A DNA stretch of 17,773 bases from an uncultured Treponema sp. (GTDB taxonomy: Bacteria; Spirochaetota; Spirochaetia; Treponematales; Treponemataceae): the NCBI GenBank assembly GCA_934718065.1, contig CAKUZR010000021.1:1-17773 (forward strand), given 5' to 3'. A program made the translations under genes and the position numbers. Positions 6,314 to 13,489 of this stretch are shown here, in pieces. Numbering within the stretch: the stretch's first letter is position 1; each line of letters opens with the position of its first letter. The notes under the pieces were generated by a model. That model made no database searches. It saw nothing but the letters and a program-made list of their open reading frames with translations, and had not been told where the DNA came from.

Positions 6314-8659
6314 TTAATGGATTACAGAATCTACAAGTTTTTTGAAATCCTCATCAATCGGCATTTCAACATTTGCCACTTCTGATGAAATATGAAAAAC
6401 TCCGTCTTCTCCAAGAACGATTGCATCCAAAGGCAATTCTGTAATATCATTTTCATTTTCTGCGAAAGTTGTAAACATAAAACCATCCTTTTCAAAAGAA
6501 AGCTCTTCCAAAGGCGAAGCGTTTTCCTGCCCGCCGGGATTTTCTTCCTGATTTTCTGAATCACTACTTTCAAAATCGGAATTTCCAGAATTTTCTTTAG
6601 CAAAATCGAACGGATTATAAATAATAAATTCTTTTTCAACGTTTCCAGAAGGCTCGTTCTGCGCGGAAACGGTTTTATCGCTTATTTCAAGCGGCTCAGA
6701 GCCTTCAAACTTTTTTCTGTCGCATTTTTCAGAAGGCACAAAAGTTACGCTGCTGTCCTTTGTGCTGATTTTCTGTTCGTAGCCCTGAAGCTCAATGGGT
6801 TCAGATTCAGAGGAAGCGGGCGTTCCTGCGGAATTTTCAGTTTCTGCTGAAGAATCCAGGGATTTCGCCGGCTCAAGCGATTCATCCAGCGGCGCGATTT
6901 CCTCAAGCTCTTCAATTTCATCAAGTGCGGCGGCGTCTTCCAGCGGCTCCAACGATTCCAGCGGCTCGGCATCCTCAACGATTTCCGCATCCTCAATTTC
7001 TTCAGCTGGTGCAATTTCTTCCAGCTCTTCAAATTCTTCCAAAGATTCGGCGTCTTCCGGCATTTCCGGAGAATCAAGCGTTTCAAGTTCGCTGACTTCC
7101 TCCAGCGGTTCAATGCTTTCAACCTCATCAAGTTCTTCAACCGGCTCGGCATCCTCAACTTCATCCAGTGGCGCGATTTCTTCCAGCTCTTCAACTTCTT
7201 CCAGAGCGGCAGCATCTTCCACCGGCTCAATTTCTTCAACGGTTTCAATTTTTTCTGCCGGCGCAGGATTTTTCCGCGGCGCGGTTTCTTCCGGAGATTT
7301 CAGGTTTTCGACTTTCAAAGTGCTGGCGGCAAGAACTTCCTCGAAAATTTTGCGGATTTCGTTCATGCTTTCTGGCGAAATATCAGTTTTTGAAGAAGCG
7401 GAAGCGCCGGAAAGAATATTTATAATATCTTCCCAGCTTTTGTTCAAAATCAAGTCCAGGTCGTCGCCGTATTTTTTTCCGCGCCGCCCAAGCGATTTTT
7501 TGATTTTTGAAGTCAGCTCGTCTTTCTGGGCTTTTATCATTGCGGCAACTTTTTTGCGGTCAACATCTTTTTCAAAATATTCGTTCAAAAGTCCAACCTG
7601 AATTCCACGGATTTTTGACTTTATGACAACAGAATCGTCTTTCCGGATGCTGAAAAATATCACAACAATAAGGCAGACCGTTACAAACGCGCACACAAGA
7701 AGAAGAATTCTGACGTAAGACGGCATTTTCAGCATATCGCTGGAAAAAATTCCGCCGATGTGAAGAAATTCCGCATTCCGGCTTGAAACCAAGCTCCAGG
7801 AAATATTTTCGCCGGAATCAGAGGAAACAATTTCATCCGGCCCGAAAACGCCTTCATTCCATTTTTTCAAAATTTCCGAGTCAAAAATATTTTTTCCAAC
7901 ATTTGGAAGCCCGAAAACAAATCCGCCGATTTTTCCGTCAGAAGACGAAACCAGCGAAAACTGCTCGTTCACAGAAATAATATGATTTTCAACAAGAAGA
8001 TTTGCAAAATCAGCAGGATTTATATAAAAAATCGCGCTGCATGGAACAGATTTTTCATCAGAAGTCTGAATTTTATACGAAAAAATCAAACGCTGGCCGC
8101 CGCCGTCAAAAATAATTTTTGGCAAAAGCTCCGAATTTTCCGCCGCTGGATTTTTGTCATCCTCATACGCGGAAACCACAGGATATTCAAGCTCGTTTTT
8201 TCCGTTCGGAGCGTACAAATTCCCGTAGTTTGAATAAATTCTGCGCTGAACGCCTTTTTCTGCCTGAATTACGTAGTCACCGCGGAAGGAACTGTAGAAA
8301 ACCCGCTTTCCAGCCGAATCAACAATCCTGAAACCTTCCAGCCCGGCGCAGTTTTCCTTCAAGGATTCAAAAAGCTGCAGCGCTTCCGCAGAAGGATTTT
8401 GCCCCGCAAGCGAAAAAACGCTTTCATGGCTCAAAAATCCATCTTTTTCAGCGCCAAACAAAACGAGAAGATTCTGAATGTATTCATTGCCGCAGTTTGC
8501 AACGGAATCAAGCTTTTCATTTATGATTTTCAGCCTGGCCGGCTCGTAGAACTGCTGCTCCACCGAAGAAAACAATCCCAGCGAAGAAGCAACCGCAATG
8601 CCGCCAAAAATCAAAATGGCAACCAGCAAACTTACAGCAGCTTTTATTCCCGATTTCAT
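6314..8659 (-). CDS. Two-helix membrane protein with sensor-like domain and acidic repeat tail
   Basis: A 781-residue protein. TM1 is at about 7-29 and TM2 at about 317-337. They enclose an extracytoplasmic domain of roughly 285 residues with a sensor-like look ('GFRIVDSAGKRVFYSSF' near 109-125 recalls Cache-type folds; not certain). A basic, helical cytoplasmic stretch (338-450) follows, then a Glu/Pro/Ala/Leu repeat region (about 468-605), a Ser/Glu-rich linker, and a C-terminal segment that looks ordered (about 676-781, with FIIYNPFDFAKEN and LPLDAIVLGEDGVFHIS). No HAMP, kinase, GGDEF or chemoreceptor signalling domain is visible, so it is not an ordinary sensor enzyme. The start is supported by AAGGG six bases before the ATG. 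It converges with the DUF5312-like gene, and no terminator is seen in the gap. Function is unknown; a scaffold or protein-interaction role is an inference. Confidence 0.8.
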   Translation of the reverse strand: MKSGIKAAVSLLVAILIFGGIAVASSLGLFSSVEQQFYEPARLKIINEKLDSVANCGNEYIQNLLVLFGAEKDGFLSHESVFSLAGQNPSAEALQLFESLKENCAGLEGFRIVDSAGKRVFYSSFRGDYVIQAEKGVQRRIYSNYGNLYAPNGKNELEYPVVSAYEDDKNPAAENSELLPKIIFDGGGQRLIFSYKIQTSDEKSVPCSAIFYINPADFANLLVENHIISVNEQFSLVSSSDGKIGGFVFGLPNVGKNIFDSEILKKWNEGVFGPDEIVSSDSGENISWSLVSSRNAEFLHIGGIFSSDMLKMPSYVRILLLVCAFVTVCLIVVIFFSIRKDDSVVIKSKIRGIQVGLLNEYFEKDVDRKKVAAMIKAQKDELTSKIKKSLGRRGKKYGDDLDLILNKSWEDIINILSGASASSKTDISPESMNEIRKIFEEVLAASTLKVENLKSPEETAPRKNPAPAEKIETVEEIEPVEDAAALEEVEELEEIAPLDEVEDAEPVEELDEVESIEPLEEVSELETLDSPEMPEDAESLEEFEELEEIAPAEEIEDAEIVEDAEPLESLEPLEDAAALDEIEELEEIAPLDESLEPAKSLDSSAETENSAGTPASSESEPIELQGYEQKISTKDSSVTFVPSEKCDRKKFEGSEPLEISDKTVSAQNEPSGNVEKEFIIYNPFDFAKENSGNSDFESSDSENQEENPGGQENASPLEELSFEKDGFMFTTFAENENDITELPLDAIVLGEDGVFHISSEVANVEMPIDEDFKKLVDSVIH
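6845..7258 (-). repeat. Acidic degenerate coding repeats in the sensor-like protein
   Basis: Residues about 468-605 are built from degenerate units rich in Glu, Asp, Leu, Ala and Pro ('EELEEIAPLDE', 'EDAEPVEE', 'EPLEE'). The clearest copies are residues 481-500 (EDAAALEEVEELEEIAPLDE, DNA 7160-7219) and 574-593 (EDAAALDEIEELEEIAPLDE, DNA 6881-6940). They are identical at 18 of 20 residues and lie 279 bases apart. A weaker copy (EEFEELEEIAP) begins at residue 541. Repeats of this type expand and contract, so length may vary among strains. Confidence 0.8.
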
Positions 8660-8739
8660 TCAATACCCTTAAAATCCAGAAAAACCACTATATCACTTCT
8701 ATATCGGCCGGTTTTATGAATTTCTTGAGTGAAAAAATC

Positions 8740-8768
8740 AGTTTGAATAGAAATTAATTACACAAACT
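8740..8768 (-). terminator. Weak terminator candidate after the AT-rich lipoprotein gene
   Basis: On the minus strand AGTTTG (complement of 8763-8768) pairs with CAAACT (complement of 8740-8745) around a 17-base loop, followed by GATTTTTT. The stem is only six pairs with two G-C pairs, so support is modest. It lies about 35 bases past the stop codon at 8803. The rest of 8660-8802 is AT-rich without clear signals. Confidence 0.3.
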
Positions 8769-8802
8769 TTTATCTTTTGGGTTTTAAAATATTCTTTTCA
8801 TA

Positions 8803-9561
8803 TTAATCAATAGGCTCAAAGCTATTTTTATCACTTGCAGATGCAAGACTTCTATAATTCAGCATTTCATTTTTACACGAAATTTTATAAGCTCTATGGT
8901 TATAATCAAATTTAGAAAAGAAAGAATTGCTTCCAGATAAAACGTCTTCTTTTTTATCTAAATTTTCCCATGGATCTATAAAAACAAAATCCTCAATCTT
9001 TGAAGAATTATTAAACACAGAACGAAAATTCTTGGTATCTATACAATACTTCCAGCAAAAAATAGGATCTATCGTATATTCTGTTCCATCATAATAATAA
9101 ACGGCTTCAATGTTTTTAGAATTGTATGCTAACCTAGAAACATAATTCTCAGCTTCCTCTGTCGAAATTATTTTCAGTTCATCAGAGTTGTCCTCTAATA
9201 AAGAAACTCCATCTAAAAGTTCTCCTGTATAGGCATCAACAGTTTGAGCGGCTAAAACTTGCCCTGAAGGAAGCACGCCATTTATAATATAATATTTCGT
9301 TTCTTTCTTAAATAATTTCCCATCAGGAATGACATTTACCAGCACAGTTTTTCCCCATGAGATATCATACACACGCTCATCAAATTTCTCTGAATCAAGA
9401 ACATAATATTGCTGATAATAATCAGACTCTGCTATCTCTTTTGCAACAATTTCTTTTGCCTTAGCCTCTGAAATAATATCCTTACCAACTGATACAGAAG
9501 AAACATTTTTACATGAAAATATCAAAAACTGAAACAACAAAAATAATAACAAATTTTTCAT
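8803..9561 (-). CDS. AT-rich putative lipoprotein with PepSY-like features
   Basis: A 252-residue protein. The lipoprotein signal MKNLLLFLLFQFLIFS-C17 has an 'LIFSC' lipobox, acceptable by the relaxed spirochaetal rules. Two similar halves follow. The first, 'ISEAKAKEIVAKEI ... VDAYTGELLDG' (about 30-115), resembles PepSY domains, which often end in 'DAxTGE'. The second begins 'ISTEEAENYVSRL'. This relationship is tentative. The longest frame starts with GTG at 9567, but GGGGAG (complement of 9567-9572) overlaps that codon and is well spaced (five bases) for the ATG at 9561, so I use the ATG. Base composition departs from the neighbours: 8941-9000 has 16 G/C in 60, against 34 in 60 at 1741-1800 in the Ig/OmpA gene. 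This suggests later acquisition or relaxed selection. Substrate and role are unknown. Confidence 0.75.
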   Translation of the reverse strand: MKNLLLFLLFQFLIFSCKNVSSVSVGKDIISEAKAKEIVAKEIAESDYYQQYYVLDSEKFDERVYDISWGKTVLVNVIPDGKLFKKETKYYIINGVLPSGQVLAAQTVDAYTGELLDGVSLLEDNSDELKIISTEEAENYVSRLAYNSKNIEAVYYYDGTEYTIDPIFCWKYCIDTKNFRSVFNNSSKIEDFVFIDPWENLDKKEDVLSGSNSFFSKFDYNHRAYKISCKNEMLNYRSLASASDKNSFEPID

Positions 9562-9599
9562 TTTCACTCCCCTTTTTTAATTCAAACTGCGCCTTGTTC

Positions 9600-9627
9600 T
9601 TAACATATAAAAAAAGTATACTATATT
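9600..9627 (+). promoter_or_regulatory. Candidate promoter of the FliL-like gene
   Basis: TTAACA (9600-9605, 5/6) and TATATT (9622-9627, 5/6) are separated by 16 bases, which predicts a leader of about 20 bases before the ATG at 9654. On the opposite strand TTGCAA (9626-9631) could serve as a -35 box for the lipoprotein gene. The two divergent promoters would then overlap in this 92-base gap. Confidence 0.5.
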
Positions 9628-9653
9628 GCAATAGCAGATTTTAAATAACCCCA

Positions 9654-10142
9654 ATGAATTTTTTTTACAAAACTTTTTTAGAACGGATTACGTTGAACAA
9701 GGTTCTTCTGGCGGTGGCGGTTTTTATGCTGGCGATTATTCTGGGGACTACGGTCGCTGTGAAATCCAGAAAGAATGCGGTGCCGCTTGTTAAAGCCGAG
9801 CCCCAGCAGATGCGGCTCAAAGATTCTGTGTCATACAAGGCGCTCGGAAGGCTGAGGGCGGCGACGCTTCCTGAAAAAGACAAAAAATCCGGAACAACTG
9901 TTGTTTTCAGCCCGCTTGTTTCTTACAAAAAAGACGACAAGGAATTTCTAGAGGAGCTTTCCCGCAAAAATTCAATGATAAAATCAATTTTCGTGAAATA
10001 TTTTTCCGGCAAAACTCTTTCCCAGCTGAAATCAAAAACCGACCAGCAGATAAAAAATGAACTTCTTGCAGAACTGAACGAAATTCTTGTGCTGAACAAA
10101 ATCCATGACATTTATTTTGAAGAGCTGATTTTTCTTGATTGA
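9654..10142 (+). CDS. FliL-like membrane protein
   Basis: A 162-residue protein with a short cytoplasmic N-terminus, one membrane helix (about 17-36), a periplasmic linker, and a C-terminal domain. The ending 'LKSKTDQQIKNELLAELNE' plus 'KIHDIYFEELIFLD' matches the FliL pattern (helix with N..L, then 'I..vyF.eF'). FliL sits at the flagellar basal body next to the stator and affects motor torque. No other flagellar gene is here, so this may be a second FliL paralogue or a FliL-fold protein with another job. The start at 9654 has no clear Shine-Dalgarno sequence (CCCCA precedes it) but gives a sensible membrane topology. It lies 58 bases before the sigma-factor operon, from which a separate promoter candidate divides it. 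Confidence 0.65.
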   Translation: MNFFYKTFLERITLNKVLLAVAVFMLAIILGTTVAVKSRKNAVPLVKAEPQQMRLKDSVSYKALGRLRAATLPEKDKKSGTTVVFSPLVSYKKDDKEFLEELSRKNSMIKSIFVKYFSGKTLSQLKSKTDQQIKNELLAELNEILVLNKIHDIYFEELIFLD

Positions 10143-10155
10143 AAGCATATTTTTT

Positions 10156-10181
10156 TGCAACATTTCAGGCTTTTCAATGTC
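10156..10181 (+). promoter_or_regulatory. Candidate ECF-sigma promoter before the sigma operon
   Basis: TGCAAC (10156-10161), 16 bases, then TGTC (10178-10181). This is close to the TGAAAC-N16-CGTC promoters known for Bacillus SigM-type ECF factors and keeps the typical AAC and GTC cores at the right spacing. Initiation would lie about 10-12 bases ahead of the ATG at 10201, close to the GAGG Shine-Dalgarno. It directly precedes an operon encoding an ECF sigma factor, as autoregulation predicts. The motif is short and could occur by chance. Confidence 0.4.
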
Positions 10182-10200
10182 AAAAAAGTGAGGAATAAAA

Positions 10201-10545
10201 ATGAACCAGATAACTTCACCGGCCGCGCAGGTAATAATTTCAATTGTTCCAATTGTTGGAATCTGTTTTGGCGCTTTAATTCTTTTTTTCTATATTTTGT
10301 GGAAACATCACGAAACTAAGCTTCAGATAAAAACCGGGACTTTTGTTCCGAACAAATTCAACTACGCGGCTTTTTCTTTGCTCACAGGGCTTCTGCTTAC
10401 GGGAACCGGACTGATTCTTACCGCGGTTTTTGCAATAATCGACGGATTTTCCTATGCGATTCTTGGCGGGCTTCTTCCTATGGTCGTTGGAATTTGTCTT
10501 CTGATATTTTTTTACACGTATCCTGATTTTCACAAGAAAGATTAA
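10201..10545 (+). CDS. Small three-helix membrane protein (DUF6249-like)
   Basis: A 114-residue protein with predicted helices at about 10-33, 56-78 and 86-105. A short charged loop (KHHETKLQIKTGTF) follows the first helix, and a Gly-rich 'LLTGTGLIL' lies in the second. One helix, a charged loop and a Gly-rich helical pair recall DUF6249-type proteins, which are often encoded next to ECF sigma factors; this recognition is tentative. GAGG sits seven bases before the ATG. The stop codon is two bases ahead of the sigma-factor start, so the genes are co-transcribed and probably translationally coupled. It could be a regulated membrane component or an accessory to the anti-sigma factor. Confidence 0.7.
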   Translation: MNQITSPAAQVIISIVPIVGICFGALILFFYILWKHHETKLQIKTGTFVPNKFNYAAFSLLTGLLLTGTGLILTAVFAIIDGFSYAILGGLLPMVVGICLLIFFYTYPDFHKKD

Positions 10546-10547
10546 AA

Positions 10548-11120
10548 ATGCTTGAGCAGCTCGAAAGAGAACACATAAAACGAAGAGATTTTCACCTTGT
10601 AAAAAGCGTTTTAGCCGGAAACAAAGCTGCTTTTTCAAAGCTGATGACGCTTTACAAGGCGAGAATTTTCAACTTCGGGAAAAGTTTTTTCCACAACGAA
10701 TCCGACTCGGAAGATTTTGTCCAGGATGTTTTTATAAAAGTTTTTACGCATCTGGATTCGTTCAAGGGAAATTCAATGTTTTCAACCTGGCTGATGAAAA
10801 TCGCCTACACAACCGCGATAAATTCTGTAAAAAGGGCGAAAAATTCGCTTCCTATTGAAGATGAAACGATAATTCCTGATTCTGCGTCGGTCACGCCGGA
10901 AGAAATTCAAATCAGGAAAATTACGCAGGCTGCAATCCGGGAGGCAATTTCCGAGCTGCCAGAAAAATACGAAGTCTGCATTGAAATGTATTTTTACTAC
11001 GATATTCCTTACCAGGAAATCAGCGAAATCACCGATTTTCCTGTGAACACAATAAAATCGCATATTTTCAGGGCGAAAAAAATTTTGAAAAGCAAACTGG
11101 AGAAATATTATGGAAAATAA
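10548..11120 (+). CDS. ECF (RpoE-type) RNA polymerase sigma factor
   Basis: A 190-residue group IV sigma factor, full length for the class. Region 2 (about 22-96) includes 'ESDSEDFVQDVFIKVF' (region 2.2, core binding) and 'STWLMKIAYTTAINSVKR' (region 2.3-2.4, -10 recognition). A short linker follows, then region 4 (about 128-188) with 'LPEKYEVCIEMYFYYDIPYQ' (sigma4 entry) and the helix-turn-helix 'VNTIKSHIFRAKKIL'. It should direct RNA polymerase to a small envelope or stress regulon. Ribosome binding is weak (AAGAAAG), which fits coupling to the preceding gene two bases upstream. The anti-sigma gene overlaps its 3' end by 11 bases, as is usual for sigma/anti-sigma pairs. Confidence 0.93.
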   Translation: MLEQLEREHIKRRDFHLVKSVLAGNKAAFSKLMTLYKARIFNFGKSFFHNESDSEDFVQDVFIKVFTHLDSFKGNSMFSTWLMKIAYTTAINSVKRAKNSLPIEDETIIPDSASVTPEEIQIRKITQAAIREAISELPEKYEVCIEMYFYYDIPYQEISEITDFPVNTIKSHIFRAKKILKSKLEKYYGK

Positions 11121-11583
11121 AATGAATGACAAATGCGAAAATTTTATGAATCAATATCTTATGCTGGACAAAGGCGAACGAGTTCCTTTGAAGATTTCTG
11201 CCCATCTTCTGTGCTGCAAAAAATGCCGGGAGCAAATCAAGCTTTTAAAGCTTGCTGAAAAAGAGATTTCCGCGCCGCTGAAAATTGAAACGCCGGTCAC
11301 AGACGCTTCGATTCAAAAAATTCTTTCTGAAATTCATATTCCGGAAAAAGACAAATTCTACAAGCCGCTTCCGTTCGCGGGCTGGATTATCGGCGGAATT
11401 CTTATGGTCGCGCTGCTTTTCAGCTCCCTGATTACAACTCAGGAAATTCAGAACCGCTCGCTTTCAATCTGGTACGCGCTTACAATCGCTGGATGCGTAA
11501 CGGCTTACGGCGCGGTTTTTGTGTGCAGCCACATTGATTTGTTCATCAAAAAACTTTCAACGGTTGCAAAAAGAATTTCGTAG
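11110..11583 (+). CDS. Membrane-bound zinc-finger anti-sigma factor
   Basis: A 157-residue protein. Residues 1-50 carry the ZAS-type motif H32-x3-C36-x2-C39 ('AHLLCCKKC'), the signature of zinc-binding anti-sigma domains that hold an ECF factor at the membrane. Helices at about 89-108 and 119-141 anchor it, and residues 143-157 form a basic tail. GGAG seven bases upstream supports the ATG at 11110, inside the sigma gene. A second in-frame ATG at 11122 has poorer context. The overlap and the zinc motif together make the pairing with the sigma factor convincing, while the signal that releases it is unknown. The 51-base gap to the convergent M23 gene shows no clear hairpin. Confidence 0.88.
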   Translation: MENKMNDKCENFMNQYLMLDKGERVPLKISAHLLCCKKCREQIKLLKLAEKEISAPLKIETPVTDASIQKILSEIHIPEKDKFYKPLPFAGWIIGGILMVALLFSSLITTQEIQNRSLSIWYALTIAGCVTAYGAVFVCSHIDLFIKKLSTVAKRIS

Positions 11584-11634
11584 GGGCAGATTCAGCTTTT
11601 ATTTCAGCATTGAATTCGGATTTTTCGGCAGGAT

Positions 11635-12834
11635 TTATTTCCACAAGGCCGCCGGATTCACCGTTTTTCCAAATTTATAGACCGTAAAATGAAGATGCGG
11701 GCCTGTGCTCAATCCTGTGCTTCCAACAAGCCCGATTCTTGTGTTTGTGTCGACCCATTTTCCGCGGGCAACAAGCTGCTTCGACATGTGGCCGTACAAA
11801 GTTTTATATCCGGAATGATGAGTTATAATCACATAGTTACCGTAAACGCTGTTATAGCCAACAGAAGTTACAGTTCCGCCAAGCGCCGCATACACCGGAG
11901 TTCCCTGCGGACAAGCCATGTCAATTCCAGAATGGTAGGAACGCTTTCCGCTGAACGGCGAGCTTCTCCATCCGTAATACGAAGAAAGATAATAACGCGA
12001 ATGAATCGGCTTATGAAACAAATCTCCGTTGATTTCCTGGCGGGTAACCCAGTCAAGAAGCGCATCCGGCGCAAACAAAGTCTGTCCGGCAACAAGGCTC
12101 TGATTTTCCTGGATATTGTTCACGCGGGCAAGTTTTTCCGCGCTGATTTCAAATTTTTCCGCGATTGAATCCGCCGTCTCACCGTTCTTTTTTACTGTAT
12201 AGACAATTCCCGGCATTGAAGGAATTTTTAAAATCTGGCCAATCTGAATCAGCCTTGACTGATGAATATTGTTCACGCTGATAATTGTGTCCTGTGTAAC
12301 ATTGAATTTGTCCGCAATGAATCCAATCATGTCGCCTTTTTGAACGCGGTATGTAAAATAGCAAAGCTCAAGTCCTTCCGAAGAATATGAATCATGGTTC
12401 TGCACCGCCTGAGAATCCGTTGAAGCAGTGGAAGCCGGATTTTCAGCATTTTCAGAAAGAGAATCTATAAGCGCAAGCTCGTCAAGCTCGGCGAACGCAT
12501 CGTCTGAAAGCTCGCCCGTCCCCAACGCGGCTCCCGTCTGCGGCAGATTTTTTTCCGCGGCAGAAACGGCGGATGCTTCTGAAACAGCGGAAGGCTGCTC
12601 CGGATTTTCCTCAACATATTCAGCAGGAACAGAAGTTTCAAAACCGCCGACACCTTTTTCAACGTTCAAGTTCGACGCGATACACAAAACTCCCCAGGAC
12701 ACAAAAATTCCGCAGGCAAAAGCAATTACGCTGTTGAAAACAATTTTTCTGAGCCTTGTGCTGAACAATTTTTTATATAAATTTTCTAATTTCATAATTA
12801 AAGTCAATTTTTTATAGTTGCTGTACTTTTTCAT
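11635..12834 (-). CDS. Membrane-anchored LysM/M23 peptidoglycan hydrolase
   Basis: A 399-residue protein: basic N-terminus, one membrane helix (about 33-53), a disordered Ala/Glu/Ser-rich linker (60-155), LysM domains at about 159-204 and 211-256, and a C-terminal M23 domain (about 285-395). The zinc ligands and catalytic residues are intact: H301-x3-D305 ('HSGID'), H349 ('YGHMS') and H380-x-H382 ('GPHLHF'). It should bind peptidoglycan through LysM and cut peptide cross-links in the periplasm, in growth, division or flagellar insertion. AGGTGA six bases before the ATG at 12834 fixes the start; the next ATG, 13 codons in, has none. The gene lies ten bases after rlmE in the same operon. Confidence 0.93.
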   Translation of the reverse strand: MKKYSNYKKLTLIMKLENLYKKLFSTRLRKIVFNSVIAFACGIFVSWGVLCIASNLNVEKGVGGFETSVPAEYVEENPEQPSAVSEASAVSAAEKNLPQTGAALGTGELSDDAFAELDELALIDSLSENAENPASTASTDSQAVQNHDSYSSEGLELCYFTYRVQKGDMIGFIADKFNVTQDTIISVNNIHQSRLIQIGQILKIPSMPGIVYTVKKNGETADSIAEKFEISAEKLARVNNIQENQSLVAGQTLFAPDALLDWVTRQEINGDLFHKPIHSRYYLSSYYGWRSSPFSGKRSYHSGIDMACPQGTPVYAALGGTVTSVGYNSVYGNYVIITHHSGYKTLYGHMSKQLVARGKWVDTNTRIGLVGSTGLSTGPHLHFTVYKFGKTVNPAALWK

Positions 12835-12844
12835 ATTTTATCAC

Positions 12845-13441
12845 CTATTTGCGTGAAATTCCAACAAGAAAAGTTTCAAATGACTCAGAACGACACGCCT
12901 CCGGCTTAAAACCTTTCGCGCTTGAAAAAAGTTCCCTTAGCTTGCGCAGGAATTTCTGCTGGTCACCGTTCTGAAAAATTTTCACACAGAAATTTCCGCC
13001 CTGCTTCAGCATTGTTTCCGCATACCAGATTGCCATTTCAACAAGCTGCTCAGAGCGCGCCGTGTCAACAATTCTGTTTCCTGTGGTCAGAGGAGCCGCG
13101 TCGCATACAACCAAATCAAAAGGTCCAAGCGCCCGGATTTGCTTTCTTATGGCGGAATCGTTCAAATCGCCCTGAATAAAAGTCAGATTTTCACCGCGCA
13201 CTGACTTTGAAAGCGGATTCAAATCGCAGCTTACAACTTTGCTTTCCGGGCCAAGATTTCTTAAAAGAAAAGTCGTCCAGCTTCCTGGAGCCGCGCCCAA
13301 ATCCAGGACATTGCAGCTTTTCTTCAACATTCCGAATTTTTCATCCATTTCCTTTAATTTATAAACTGAGCGCGCCGGATATCCTTCTGAGAACGCTTTT
13401 TGAGACCAATAATCGGGTTTTTCGTAACTGTTTGCTGCCAT
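12845..13441 (-). CDS. rlmE: 23S rRNA (uridine-2'-O-)-methyltransferase RlmE
   Basis: A 198-residue FtsJ-family enzyme, expected to 2'-O-methylate the A-loop uridine of 23S rRNA (U2552 in E. coli) using S-adenosylmethionine. The SAM-binding motif is 'VLDLGAAPGSW' (45-55). The K-D-K-E catalytic tetrad is K28 ('ARSVYKL'), D114 ('VVCDAAP'), K154 ('GNFCVKIFQ') and E189 (matching E199 of E. coli in the 'S.E.Y/F' context). The longest frame begins with TTG at 13471, but the ATG at 13441 gives the normal family N-terminus, so I prefer it; the upstream ribosome site is weak. It is the first gene of an operon with the LysM/M23 gene and diverges from the prenyl synthase gene across 63 bases. Confidence 0.93.
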   Translation of the reverse strand: MAANSYEKPDYWSQKAFSEGYPARSVYKLKEMDEKFGMLKKSCNVLDLGAAPGSWTTFLLRNLGPESKVVSCDLNPLSKSVRGENLTFIQGDLNDSAIRKQIRALGPFDLVVCDAAPLTTGNRIVDTARSEQLVEMAIWYAETMLKQGGNFCVKIFQNGDQQKFLRKLRELFSSAKGFKPEACRSESFETFLVGISRK

Positions 13442-13489
13442 AATACTTACTTTTCGGAATTTTTGATTCAATGATTAACAGATTTCGTG

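Noticed and set aside
6795..7601. Plus-strand open frame of 268 residues that is almost all Ser, Ala and Gly
   Set aside because: It is the antisense shadow of the acidic Glu/Asp/Ala/Leu repeats of the minus-strand sensor-like gene: GAA/GAG/GAT codons read as Ser codons in reverse. It has no ribosome site and ends inside the real gene.
11584..11634. Bidirectional terminator between the anti-sigma and M23 genes
   Set aside because: TTCAGC occurs twice as a direct repeat, but no stem with a T-run could be built in either direction.
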